A stretch of DNA of 64,000 nucleotides from Planctomycetota bacterium (GTDB lineage: Bacteria; Planctomycetota; Phycisphaerae; Phycisphaerales; UBA1924). Positions within the stretch are counted from its first letter, which is position 1. Every line of letters begins with the position of its first letter. The position numbers and the translations under genes are program-made. Positions 26,181-34,434 of this stretch are shown piece after piece. The notes beneath the pieces are model-generated. The model was not told where the DNA came from. It ran no database searches and saw only the letters and a list, made by a program, of their open reading frames with translations. Location: the NCBI GenBank assembly GCA_018968885.1, contig JAGWZK010000005.1:113005-177004 (forward strand), written 5' to 3'.

Positions 26181-27910
26181 ATGTCTCTACGCTGTGTCCT
26201 TGGTGTGCTCGCCGGTTCGTGCGTCGCGGCAGTCAGTAACGCCCAATGGGTTGGTCCCGCCGCGCCGGACAACCGCATGAAGTACGAGGGTGGCCCGGTC
26301 TTCGTCGGTGCTTCTGGCCTGACCACCACCAAGTTTGGCGTCATCGAATCTGCCCCCGGAACCCGAATCATCGGCAGTTATGCCTTCATCGGCACGCCAG
26401 GCAATGGCTCGCGCACGACCGCGCTCTGGGGCGAAACCAACAACCCCAAAGGTCGCGCCCTCCAGGGGTTCAATTTCTCATCAGCCGATAGCGGCGATTC
26501 CAACAACCCTGCTACCGGCATCTGGGCAGAGACCGCTTCACCCACCGGCCAGGGATTGCGGGCACGCGCCACAGCGACCAGTGGGCAGAGTTATGGCGGC
26601 TACTTTGACAACGCTTCGTCCTCCGGCACTGCCGTGTACGCCAACAGCTCCGCGGTATCTGGTTTCAGTTACGGCATTCAGGTCACCAATGCAAGCACAT
26701 CCGGCACGGCCATTCTCGCGTCCAGCACGGCTTCGGCTGGAGTGACAACGGGAGTCTTGGGCACCGTTCTCAGTAGCGACGGGACTGCAGTATTCGGATC
26801 CAACACCAGTTCTACCGGAACCAGCATCGGCGTGCGTGGCAGGGTGATCAGCTCCACCGGCTACGCGGGATACTTCGAAGGCGGTCGGAACTATTTTGAA
26901 GGCAATGTCGGTATCGGCGTCGGCTCCCCGTCTACCGTGCTGGACGTCTTTGGCAGCAGCACCACTGGGCTGATCTACGGTGCGAACACGTCGTCGGCGT
27001 CAGGAAACTCGCAGGGTTCGGGTGTCGCCGGAGTCAAAGGCACAATCACTTCGACGTCTCCAGGTTCACACGCTGCCGGAGTGTGGGGCATCGTGCCCGC
27101 AACAGCAGGCAGTCAGGGGTATGGCGTTGCTGGCTATCACAACAGCAATGGCATCGGCGTTGCTGGCTTTGTCGCATCAACGAGCTTCGGCGCAGCGGTA
27201 TACGGCAATGGTGGCGCAACCAGCACAACTGCGTATGCCGCGGTCTTCGATGGTCGCGTATTCGTCAACGGCACAGTCGCCAAGAGCGGTGGTTCATTCA
27301 GGATTGATCACCCCTTGGATCCAGAGAACAAAACCCTCTCGCACTCCTTCGTTGAATCACCCGACATGATGAACATCTACAACGGTATCTCGTCCACACC
27401 GATCCTTCCGGTTACGCTACGGTCACCATGCCCGACTGGTTCACCGCCCTCAATCGCGATTTCCGCTATCAACTCACCGTCATCGATGAGGCAGACAGCG
27501 GCTGGGCTCTCGCCAAGGTTGTTCGTGAAATGAAGGATGGCGAGTTCACTATTCGCACCAATCTTCCCAACCAGAAAGTGTCATGGCAGGTCACTGGAAT
27601 TCGCCAGGATGCCTGGGCCAATAAGCACCGCATCCCCACGGAAGAGCTCAAGAGCGCGAACGAAAAGGGTAAGTATCTCTCGCCCGATGCGTACGGGCTC
27701 CCGCCTGAACGCGGCATCTACCACCGCGATCCTGCTGCCAACCTTGCCCGCGAATCAGAACAGATCATGCAGCGCCAGGCGCAGATCGACCAGGAAAATG
27801 CTGCTCGCGCAAAGGAACGTCGAGTCAACTCTGGCCTTTCTGCTGCTCCAGCGTCCAGTGCTCTGGCAAACACTCCGCCCCTCGTCCCAGCCATCGCAGG
27901 CGGACGTTAA
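26181..27910 (+). pseudogene. Exported repeat protein, tandem paralog 2, frameshifted
   Basis: A paralog of the preceding gene, starting at ATG 26181 after AGGAGA, with a signal peptide (LGVLAGSCVAAVSNA) and the same QWVGPAAPDNRMKYE start, WGETNNPKGRALQGFNF repeats and GGSFRIDHPLDPENKTLSHS motif. The frame breaks at about 27386-27388, where one base is missing compared with paralog 1 (GGT-ATC in place of an expected GGT-AAT-CTC, NGN). The rest of the conserved domain continues in another frame to 27910 (MPDWFTALNRDFRYQLTVID, VSWQVTGIRQDAWANKHRIP). Both halves are otherwise intact, so the lesion is recent or is a sequencing error. Confidence 0.75.
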
Positions 27911-28578
27911 CTCAACCGCTGCAAAACCTGTTGCGCATCACGCAGCAGGACCAGTGAAAATACATCGATCTTCCCCGATGTCGCGCCGGATGCTACCACT
28001 GCATTGTGGACAAGTGTCTGCGCGTACATCTCAGCGTCGATCGCTGCGTGCGGCTCCAGAACCGCCGCGGCAAACACAAAAGCATGCACCGCCCATGGGC
28101 GATGAGTTGCGTTGTCTGGTTGAATTTCCGCGATCAGCCACTTTGCCGCACCCAGCAGGCGAGGTCGTAAATCTGCGAAGGCAGCATTCGCGAGCACCAA
28201 ACTCGCCAGCGCATGCACCGCCGCCAACTCTCGTTCAGTCTCCGCTTCCAATGTCGCAATGCTTGGCTCGGCTATCAGTGGCATCGGTATGTGCGCGTCG
28301 GGCTCTCGAATCAAGTTCCGAATCGCAGAAACATCACGCCGCCCAACTGCTCTCATCATCGCCGTCGCCGCATCATCACCCTCTTGGTTCACAAAGCAGT
28401 GGGGCAGCCCACCGATGATGCGTGCAAGAAGGGGCCTGTCAATCGGCCGACGATCTCCCATCCCGTCTGCGAATCCATCGACAAAACGCTCTTTCTCTGC
28501 AGTGAGCGCAGGAAAGACAAGCTGCTGGGTTAATGTGTCCAGCCGTTCGGCCCACATCGTGATCACGTCGCGATTCAT
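27907..28578 (-). CDS. Hypothetical protein coupled to a glycosyltransferase
   Basis: A 223-residue predicted soluble, Ala-rich, alpha-helical protein with no signal peptide that I cannot assign to a family. Its ATG overlaps the stop of the upstream glycosyltransferase (ATGA at 28575-28578), so the two are translationally coupled. Its 3' end overlaps the convergent paralog-2 gene by four bases. A short stretch AAKWLIAEIQPDNATHRPWAVHAF lies in the C-terminal third. It may serve the glycosyltransferase, but this rests only on the arrangement. Confidence 0.65.
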   Translation of the reverse strand: MNRDVITMWAERLDTLTQQLVFPALTAEKERFVDGFADGMGDRRPIDRPLLARIIGGLPHCFVNQEGDDAATAMMRAVGRRDVSAIRNLIREPDAHIPMPLIAEPSIATLEAETERELAAVHALASLVLANAAFADLRPRLLGAAKWLIAEIQPDNATHRPWAVHAFVFAAAVLEPHAAIDAEMYAQTLVHNAVVASGATSGKIDVFSLVLLRDAQQVLQRLS

Positions 28579-29492
28579 GTCAGCACCGGATGAGGCGTGT
28601 CAATGCCGATCTCCGAAACCTGCACCGTTTCCTGTGGCAGTGGATTGTCCAATCCATAAACCGCCCGAGTGGGTGTCTTCATCTTGAAACGAGCAACACC
28701 CGATGACTCTTCCCACGCCTGGCCCTTGCGCGTCTGATGCCACAGGTGATAGATCTCGAGTTGCTTGATTCCCACCGCGACACTCGCGCCGCTGGCATAC
28801 AGCCGCCGCCCGACATCATCATCCTCACTTCCATACCCCACATACTCCTCATCCATCCCGTTGATTTTCTCGAACGCGCCGGCCCGAACCGAAAAGTCCG
28901 CTCCAAGCACCTTGGGCTTGTGCGCCTTTGCCAGACCAAATGGCCTCAGCCGCGCTTGCCACGTCAGCCGGCGGTGTCGATCTTCAATCGATGCGACCTG
29001 CTCGGCTGTCAATCCCACCGGATCGCGTCCCGTCGCAAGTGCTTCATCATCAAACCGCTCAGTCTGCTCACTGGTGATGTCATGCCGAAACCCCACAACC
29101 AGATCACCCCTCTGACCCAGTTCCATGTGAGTGCGCACAAAATCCCGACCAGGGCAGCAGTCACCCTGAATGATGATGACCCGATCTTCCGGCTTGATCG
29201 CGCGAGTGCCGGGCAATGCCTTCATCGCCCTCACCCCGTTGTTGATCACCTGCGACAGGCGGCAGATGTTCTTGTGAGGCCGCATCACCAGAGTGCCAGT
29301 CAATCCAAACTTGGTCATGCATTCTCGGGCGTGATCCGCCAGATCCCTCTTGTCGTTATCACAAGAGATCACCAGCTCCGCCGGTAACAGGGTCTGGATT
29401 GTCACGCCTCGCAGCGTTCTTTCCAGGTGGAGCGTGGTGTGGGTCGTGATGAGTAGGTAAGGCCGCGACATGCAGGAAAAAAGGGTACGCAT
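28575..29492 (-). CDS. Family 2-type glycosyltransferase (galactosyltransferase-like C-terminus)
   Basis: A 305-residue GT-A fold glycosyltransferase. The N-terminal half shows LLITTHTTLHLERTLRGVTI and a donor-site acidic motif in IIIQGDCCPGRDF (in place of DxD). The C-terminal half has the Glyco_tranf_2_7 signature GADFSVRAGAFEKINGMDEE followed by YVGYGSEDDDVGRRL, which carries the catalytic Asp/Glu pair. An ATG at 29471 is an alternative start. It probably adds a sugar to a surface polysaccharide or glycoprotein; the substrate is unknown. It lies divergent to sthA. Confidence 0.8.
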   Translation of the reverse strand: MRTLFSCMSRPYLLITTHTTLHLERTLRGVTIQTLLPAELVISCDNDKRDLADHARECMTKFGLTGTLVMRPHKNICRLSQVINNGVRAMKALPGTRAIKPEDRVIIIQGDCCPGRDFVRTHMELGQRGDLVVGFRHDITSEQTERFDDEALATGRDPVGLTAEQVASIEDRHRRLTWQARLRPFGLAKAHKPKVLGADFSVRAGAFEKINGMDEEYVGYGSEDDDVGRRLYASGASVAVGIKQLEIYHLWHQTRKGQAWEESSGVARFKMKTPTRAVYGLDNPLPQETVQVSEIGIDTPHPVLT

Positions 29493-29600
29493 TGCCCTGC
29501 TTCACAACTCGCCACCCGCATTCTGCCGATAACACCTTTGGGTGAGTGCCCGATTCTGGGCAGTCTCTCAGCGCGTGCGGCGGAATGGGGACCCTGAACT

Positions 29601-31001
29601 ATGTCCGACATGGTTGATGCATGCGTGATTGGAAGCGGCGCAGGCGGCCAGAAAGCCGCGCTGGCCGCGGCCAAGTTGGGCAAACGCGTACTGGTCATCG
29701 AGCGCGAGGCCGTCTGCGGCGGGGCGATGATCAATACCGGCACGGTGCCGAGCAAAGCCCTCCGCGAAATCATTCAGTCTGAGTTGGTGCAGCGTGTTCG
29801 CCGCTCGTCTGATGCGGCTCGCCGCGGCGACGAGCTCCTGCAATACGCGCTGGAATCCACCCGCCGCATCATCAGTGCCGAGCACAGGGTGATCGAAGAG
29901 CAGTTTCGTCGCCAAGGCATAGAAGTGATCCGGGGTGAGGCCAGGTTTCGTTCGCCATTGGAGATCGAGGTGGTCGAGGGTGGACGCGCTCGCACCATCG
30001 TGGCCGACAAGTTCTTCATTGCCACTGGCTCCAGCCCGGCCAAGCCCACCAACTTTGATTTTGACGGCGAGCACATTCTCACTTCTGACGACGTGTTGCG
30101 GATGAGGAAGCTGCCTCGCAGCATGATCATCGTCGGTGGTGGAGTCATCGGCACCGAGTACGCCTCGATGTTCACCCACGCAGGTGTCGAAGTGACTCTG
30201 GTAGAAGGCAAATCGCGTCTGCTTGACTTTATCGATGGCCAGATTGGCGAATCCCTCCAATACCAACTGCGCAAGGCCGGCATGATCCTGCGGCTTAGTG
30301 AATCCGTTGTCCGCGTTCGTCGCCTTGATGAATCCACACCCGGCGGTGCACGAGTAGAAGCGATTCTGGAAAGTGGCAAAACCCTCCGCGGTGATGCCCT
30401 CATGTATTGCGTGGGTCGTCAAGGCAACACCGCCTCGCTGAATCTGGAGTCGGCGGGGTTGCGAGCCGACAGCCGCGGCCGCATCAGCGTGAATTCGTCC
30501 TATCAGACTCAGGTCGATCACATGTACGCCATCGGCGATGTCATCGGCTTCCCGGCGCTGGCTTCAACCAGCATGGAGCAGGGACGTATCGCGGCATGTC
30601 ACGCATTCGGTGCTCGCTGCGAGTCCTTTGATTCCCTGTTTCCCTACGGCATCTACACCATCCCTGAAGTATCGATGGTGGGGTGGACCGAAGAGCGATT
30701 GACCGCAGAGCAAATTCCATTTGAGAGCGCGGTTGCCTCATATCACGAAACCGCTCGTGGGCAGATGATCGGTGATGAGCAGGGGCTGCTGAAACTGCTG
30801 GTGCATCAGGATTCGCACACGATTCTGGGTGTTCACGCGATCGGCACCAGCGCAACGGAATTGATTCACATTGGCCTGACGGCGATGGCTCACAAGGCGA
30901 CCGTTGAGTACTTCGTCAACGCGGTTTTCAACTACCCGACGCTTGCCGAGTGTTACAAGATCGCCGCCATGAATGCGGTTGAAAAGCTGCACCGACTGTG
31001 A
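29601..31001 (+). CDS. sthA: Soluble pyridine nucleotide transhydrogenase (Si-specific)
   Basis: A 466-residue flavoprotein of the pyridine nucleotide-disulfide oxidoreductase family. FAD-binding IGSGAGGQKAALAAAKLG is at the N-terminus, NAD(P)-binding IIVGGGVIGTEYASMF in the middle and YAIGDVIGFPALASTSMEQG before the dimerisation domain. The redox-disulfide position reads CGGAMINTGTVPSK: the second Cys of lipoamide dehydrogenases is replaced, which is typical of SthA. It reduces NAD with NADPH, or the reverse, in the cytoplasm. It converges with nuoH, 12 bases apart. Confidence 0.92.
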   Translation: MSDMVDACVIGSGAGGQKAALAAAKLGKRVLVIEREAVCGGAMINTGTVPSKALREIIQSELVQRVRRSSDAARRGDELLQYALESTRRIISAEHRVIEEQFRRQGIEVIRGEARFRSPLEIEVVEGGRARTIVADKFFIATGSSPAKPTNFDFDGEHILTSDDVLRMRKLPRSMIIVGGGVIGTEYASMFTHAGVEVTLVEGKSRLLDFIDGQIGESLQYQLRKAGMILRLSESVVRVRRLDESTPGGARVEAILESGKTLRGDALMYCVGRQGNTASLNLESAGLRADSRGRISVNSSYQTQVDHMYAIGDVIGFPALASTSMEQGRIAACHAFGARCESFDSLFPYGIYTIPEVSMVGWTEERLTAEQIPFESAVASYHETARGQMIGDEQGLLKLLVHQDSHTILGVHAIGTSATELIHIGLTAMAHKATVEYFVNAVFNYPTLAECYKIAAMNAVEKLHRL

Positions 31002-31013
31002 CTTGGGCCGACT

Positions 31014-32360
31014 TCAGGACTGTGGCACGGACAAGGACTGGTGCGGCGCATCAGCGGCGGCCGCCCGCATCGGACGGGTGATGGGAATCTCACCGGGGAG
31101 CGGGTTGAAGCGCGAGCCAGCGAGCGCGATTTTGCGATTGGCTACCTTTGGTGCGCTCCAGCCGATCACGACTGCCGCGAGAATTCCAAGACCCACATTG
31201 GCTGTGGCTGTGTACAACGGATTGGTCACGCCAAAGAAGACCATGACGCTGGCGACGATCACCATGACGAGCGTGATGGGGATGAGGCCCTGCCACGCGG
31301 CGACCATGATCTGGTCGTAGCGGAGCCGCGGGATAGTCCAGCGAATCACCATCATGAAGCAGACCAGGCCGACGGCCTTGCCAAGGAAGACAGAGGTCTT
31401 GACGAGGACTCCGAGAATGGAGGTGTCAGAAGGATGCGTCATGGGGACGCCGGGAATGTGATACGCGCCGAGGAAGCAGAGGGCAAAGATCGCGCACCCA
31501 GTGAGGACGCTGACGTACTCGGCCAGAAAGAAAAGCGCAAAGCGCATCGAGGAATACTCGGTGTGGTAACCACCGACGAGTTCCTGCTCGCACTCGGCGT
31601 TGTCAAATGGGGCGCGATTGCCCTCAGCCAATAGAGCGATGAAGAAGATGATGCACGCCAGGGGCTGACCGAGAATGAGCCAGCCGTGAGTCATCTGGTG
31701 GTTGATGATGGCATCGGCCTTGAGCGAGCCGACCATGAGAAGAACGACGAGGATGCAGAGGCCGAGGGGGATCTCGTAGGAGATCATCTGGGCGGTGGCG
31801 CGGAGGCCACCGAGGAAGGAGTACTTGTTGTTGCTGGCATAGCCACCAAGCGTGACGCCGTAGACACCCAGCGAAGTGATGGCGAGGAGGTAGACGAGGC
31901 CGACGTTGATATGTGCCGCGCCACCGACAGCGACGGTGGCGGCATCGACGTCGACGTTGATGAAGGGGATCGTGAACTCTGGAATCGCGAGGTTGCCACC
32001 CCAGGGAATGAGGACCGTGCCCATGAAGGCACAGATGACGATGGCGGCGGGGGCAATGGTGAAGAGGATCTTGTCAACGTTGTTTGGGGTGAAGTCTTCC
32101 TTCAGGAGGAACTTGATGCCGTCGGCAAGGGGCTGACCAAGCCCGATCATGCCTTTGAGGGGCTTTAAGATGGGAAGGCCAAAGTCAAAGCCGACGCGAT
32201 TGGGACCGATGCGGTCCTGGATGTAGGCGGAGATCTTGCGTTCGGCATAGACCAGATACGCCGCGGCGATCAGGTTGACGTGCACGAAGATGAGAATGGA
32301 GACCGCGCTGACGATGGTCTGCGCAGTGAGAATTCCGTGGAGGAGTGAGTTCAGATCCAT
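31014..32360 (-). CDS. nuoH: NADH-quinone oxidoreductase subunit H
   Basis: A 448-residue membrane subunit of complex I that forms part of the quinone site. The start is ATG 32360 (MDLNSLLHGILTA). About eight or nine transmembrane helices are seen, with the family motifs AERKISAYIQDRIGPNRVG, LKPLKGMIGLGQPLADGIKF, LAEGNRAPFDNAECEQELVG and GYHTEYSSMRFALFFLAEY. The tail after the last helix (about 40 residues) is longer than in E. coli. None of the other nuo genes is in the 64-kb window, so this subunit gene stands apart from the usual operon. Confidence 0.93.
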   Translation of the reverse strand: MDLNSLLHGILTAQTIVSAVSILIFVHVNLIAAAYLVYAERKISAYIQDRIGPNRVGFDFGLPILKPLKGMIGLGQPLADGIKFLLKEDFTPNNVDKILFTIAPAAIVICAFMGTVLIPWGGNLAIPEFTIPFINVDVDAATVAVGGAAHINVGLVYLLAITSLGVYGVTLGGYASNNKYSFLGGLRATAQMISYEIPLGLCILVVLLMVGSLKADAIINHQMTHGWLILGQPLACIIFFIALLAEGNRAPFDNAECEQELVGGYHTEYSSMRFALFFLAEYVSVLTGCAIFALCFLGAYHIPGVPMTHPSDTSILGVLVKTSVFLGKAVGLVCFMMVIRWTIPRLRYDQIMVAAWQGLIPITLVMVIVASVMVFFGVTNPLYTATANVGLGILAAVVIGWSAPKVANRKIALAGSRFNPLPGEIPITRPMRAAAADAPHQSLSVPQS

Positions 32361-32483
32361 AGGCGTGCCAAGCGTAGTCACGGTTGAGGGGCGAACCCAC
32401 TCAATCACCGTACTTTCGAGTGTGCAGAGGGCCACTGAGACCCCGAATCCGGGAAATCAACCGACAACTTCTTGTGATCGGCT

Positions 32484-33047
32484 TCAGGTGCCTTTGCGCT
32501 TCAACGTGAAGACGGCGTGAGAGGTTCTGACGCCACCCTTGTTGCTGTTCCAGATCTGCTCGATGGTGTTGGCATCGATGAAGCGGAGGGTGAGTTCGCC
32601 CATGCACTCTTCTTCGCTAGAGCGGACATTGGTGGCAGAGTCGAAGCCGAAGGCGAGTTCGGATGCGCCCGGCTGCACGCAACGCATGCGGGGCTGATTT
32701 CCCATCGCGCAGTAATGGGTGACGACCAGATCCTGTCCATCCATGTGGTACATATTGGTCATTTCGTGCTGACTGCCGGGAAACATCACTTCGCGGACCG
32801 CGCTGCCGTTACTGCTCTTGGAGAAGGTGATGGTGCCCTGCTGGTCAGCGGGAACGGGCTGGCCATTGGACTGCACATTGACCCACGTGCCTTCGAGGGC
32901 TGCAACCTTATCGAGCATGGCTGCTTTGCGCTCTGGGGATGCGGCGTTGACGATACGGGGACCGCCGCCTCCACCGGTCTGGCAGCCGATGGTGGTGAGG
33001 CACAGTGATGTCAAAGTGCAGGCGATGAGGCAACGAGTGATCGACAT
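32484..33047 (-). CDS. Putative lipoprotein with lipocalin-like beta domain
   Basis: A 187-residue lipoprotein: ATG 33047 with AGGAGA seven bases upstream, signal peptide ending in the lipobox TTIGC. After a short Gly-rich stretch there is a beta-rich domain with EGTWVNVQSNGQPVPADQQG and ELTLRFIDANTIEQIWNSNK, reminiscent of small lipocalin-like/DUF1579-type proteins. I cannot name the family with confidence. It is encoded on the same strand as nuoH and the DUF3568 gene. Confidence 0.65.
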   Translation of the reverse strand: MSITRCLIACTLTSLCLTTIGCQTGGGGGPRIVNAASPERKAAMLDKVAALEGTWVNVQSNGQPVPADQQGTITFSKSSNGSAVREVMFPGSQHEMTNMYHMDGQDLVVTHYCAMGNQPRMRCVQPGASELAFGFDSATNVRSSEEECMGELTLRFIDANTIEQIWNSNKGGVRTSHAVFTLKRKGT

Positions 33048-33146
33048 GGAATTCTCCTGGCGCGTCGAGTATTTGGCTTGAAGGCAGTGTGCGCTGGGGC
33101 CACACTGGGATTGGGCAGAACAATCGGTGGTATGTGCGAGCGCGGG

Positions 33147-33548
33147 TCATATGTTGGACTTGATCTTGTCCATGATGAGCCGCGAGGTGGCTTCGTCGCC
33201 AAAGACTCCGACGCGGATGCGCACTTTGGTGAGGGTGTCCGTCTCGCGTTCGACTTTGATGGTGATATCAGTCTTGTCGGCCTGCTCGGCGACGAGGCGT
33301 CCTTGCAGAGCGTCTTTGGATTGCTCTTTGACGGTGAATTGCAGTTCCTTGACTGCCTCTTGTGTTGCCTTCCACACTTTGTCAACGTTGGCCTGCTCGA
33401 CAGAGGAAAGTTCGCCGGTGACGTAGGCGTATGTGCCAGCGCCAGCACCGGCGGCAGCGACGACGAGGCAGCCGCTGAGGATCGTGGTTGAGGCCAGAAG
33501 CAGTGACGCCAAAGCGATGGAACGGATGTGGCGGCGAGTTTCGATCAT
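33147..33548 (-). CDS. DUF3568 family lipoprotein
   Basis: A 133-residue protein starting at ATG 33548 after GAGGAGG. The signal peptide ends in the lipobox LSGC. The next residues are Ala/Gly-rich (LVVAAAGAGAGTYAYV), and the remaining domain (about 45-133: VDKVWKATQEAVKELQF, DITIKVERETDTLTKVRIRV, GDEATSRLIMDKIKSNI) matches DUF3568, a small periplasmic family of unknown role. It has the best sigma-70-type promoter seen in the window. Confidence 0.82.
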   Translation of the reverse strand: MIETRRHIRSIALASLLLASTTILSGCLVVAAAGAGAGTYAYVTGELSSVEQANVDKVWKATQEAVKELQFTVKEQSKDALQGRLVAEQADKTDITIKVERETDTLTKVRIRVGVFGDEATSRLIMDKIKSNI

Positions 33549-33623
33549 GAGTTTGCCTCCTCGCTGGATTTCAAAAGGGTTCTCTGAATTTGAACAGAGC
33601 CCGGAGGTTCCCGGCTGGATATT

Positions 33624-33652
33624 AGTATATCGTTTGGTCGCATGTCTGTCAA
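33624..33652 (-). promoter_or_regulatory. Sigma-70-type promoter of the DUF3568 gene
   Basis: On the minus strand TTGACA (33652-33647) and TATACT (33629-33624) are separated by 17 bases. The predicted transcript would begin near 33617 and have a 5' leader of about 70 bases containing a short CTCTG/CAGAG hairpin before the GAGGAGG ribosome site. Confidence 0.75.
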
Positions 33653-33685
33653 GTGTTTGTAAGGAACAATAGTCCTATAACTGCA

Positions 33686-33711
33686 ACACCCCGACGGAAC
33701 CATCGGGGTGT
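33686..33711 (-). terminator. Terminator-like hairpin after the coiled-coil gene
   Basis: A 9-bp stem ACACCCCGA/TCGGGGTGT with an 8-base loop lies about 30 bases after the stop of the membrane/coiled-coil gene (33742). The following minus-strand sequence has only scattered T residues, so termination would be weak. Confidence 0.55.
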
Positions 33712-33741
33712 CAATGGGTTAGGAATGTGGAAAAGTAAAAA

Positions 33742-34209
33742 TCAGGCGGCGCGATTGTCGTTGGCCAGGCGGGCCATGACAGACTTCATCTCGCCGGTCA
33801 TACGGGCGATGCGTTCGCGAAAGTCGCGCTCCTGCACGGCGAGCTTGTGCTCGGCTTCGTTGGCGAGGGACTCGAGTTCGGCGATGCGGCGCTTGAAGAC
33901 ATCATCACTGCCAAGGCGATCGGCACGCTCACGATTGAGGGTGTCTTCGAGGGCAGCAATGTGATCGAGGCGTTTGCGGAGTTCGCGCTGGGTCTGGCCA
34001 CCGACTTCGGAGAGCTCGTGTTCGAGCTTTTCGGCCTTATTTCGCCAGATTGAGAGGGATTCCTCGGCCTGAGCACGCCGTGCTTCAGAGGCGGTAACCT
34101 TTGCAAGCAGGATGCTGCGGCCAATGCCAAAGGCCAGCGCAGTCACAATCGCACCGGTCGCCAGGACCGAGTACAGCGAATTGGAACCTGCAAGTTCAAA
34201 GAGTTCCAA
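33742..34209 (-). CDS. Membrane-anchored coiled-coil protein
   Basis: A 155-residue protein. I choose TTG 34209 as start because AAGGAG lies six bases upstream; the open frame continues upstream without a plausible start. One transmembrane helix (about 10-30, LYSVLATGAIVTALAFGIG) is followed by a long charged coiled coil (about 40-150) with heptad-like LEHELSEVGGQTQRELRKRL and AALEDTLNRERADRL. There are no catalytic motifs. Divergently placed 225 bases from the first LEPR-XLL gene. Function unknown; a structural or tethering role is possible. Confidence 0.65.
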   Translation of the reverse strand: MELFELAGSNSLYSVLATGAIVTALAFGIGRSILLAKVTASEARRAQAEESLSIWRNKAEKLEHELSEVGGQTQRELRKRLDHIAALEDTLNRERADRLGSDDVFKRRIAELESLANEAEHKLAVQERDFRERIARMTGEMKSVMARLANDNRAA

Positions 34210-34434
34210 GGGGTGCTCCTTAGCGCGGGCGTGCGCACGTTCAGCAGTGATATCGGGTTCTCTAAGATTGATCGTGCGTGGGGGCTTAGGCAAGCTGGGG
34301 AACGAGTTGAGCGTCTCCGGTCTGTAACAAGTGTGAGGCGCAGGGCCGGTCCGCGAATCAAAATGACGAGGTGGTTGGTATCTTGTTGTCACTGGTCGCT
34401 CCCCCTCGATAGCGACCCCCTGATGGAGAATCTC

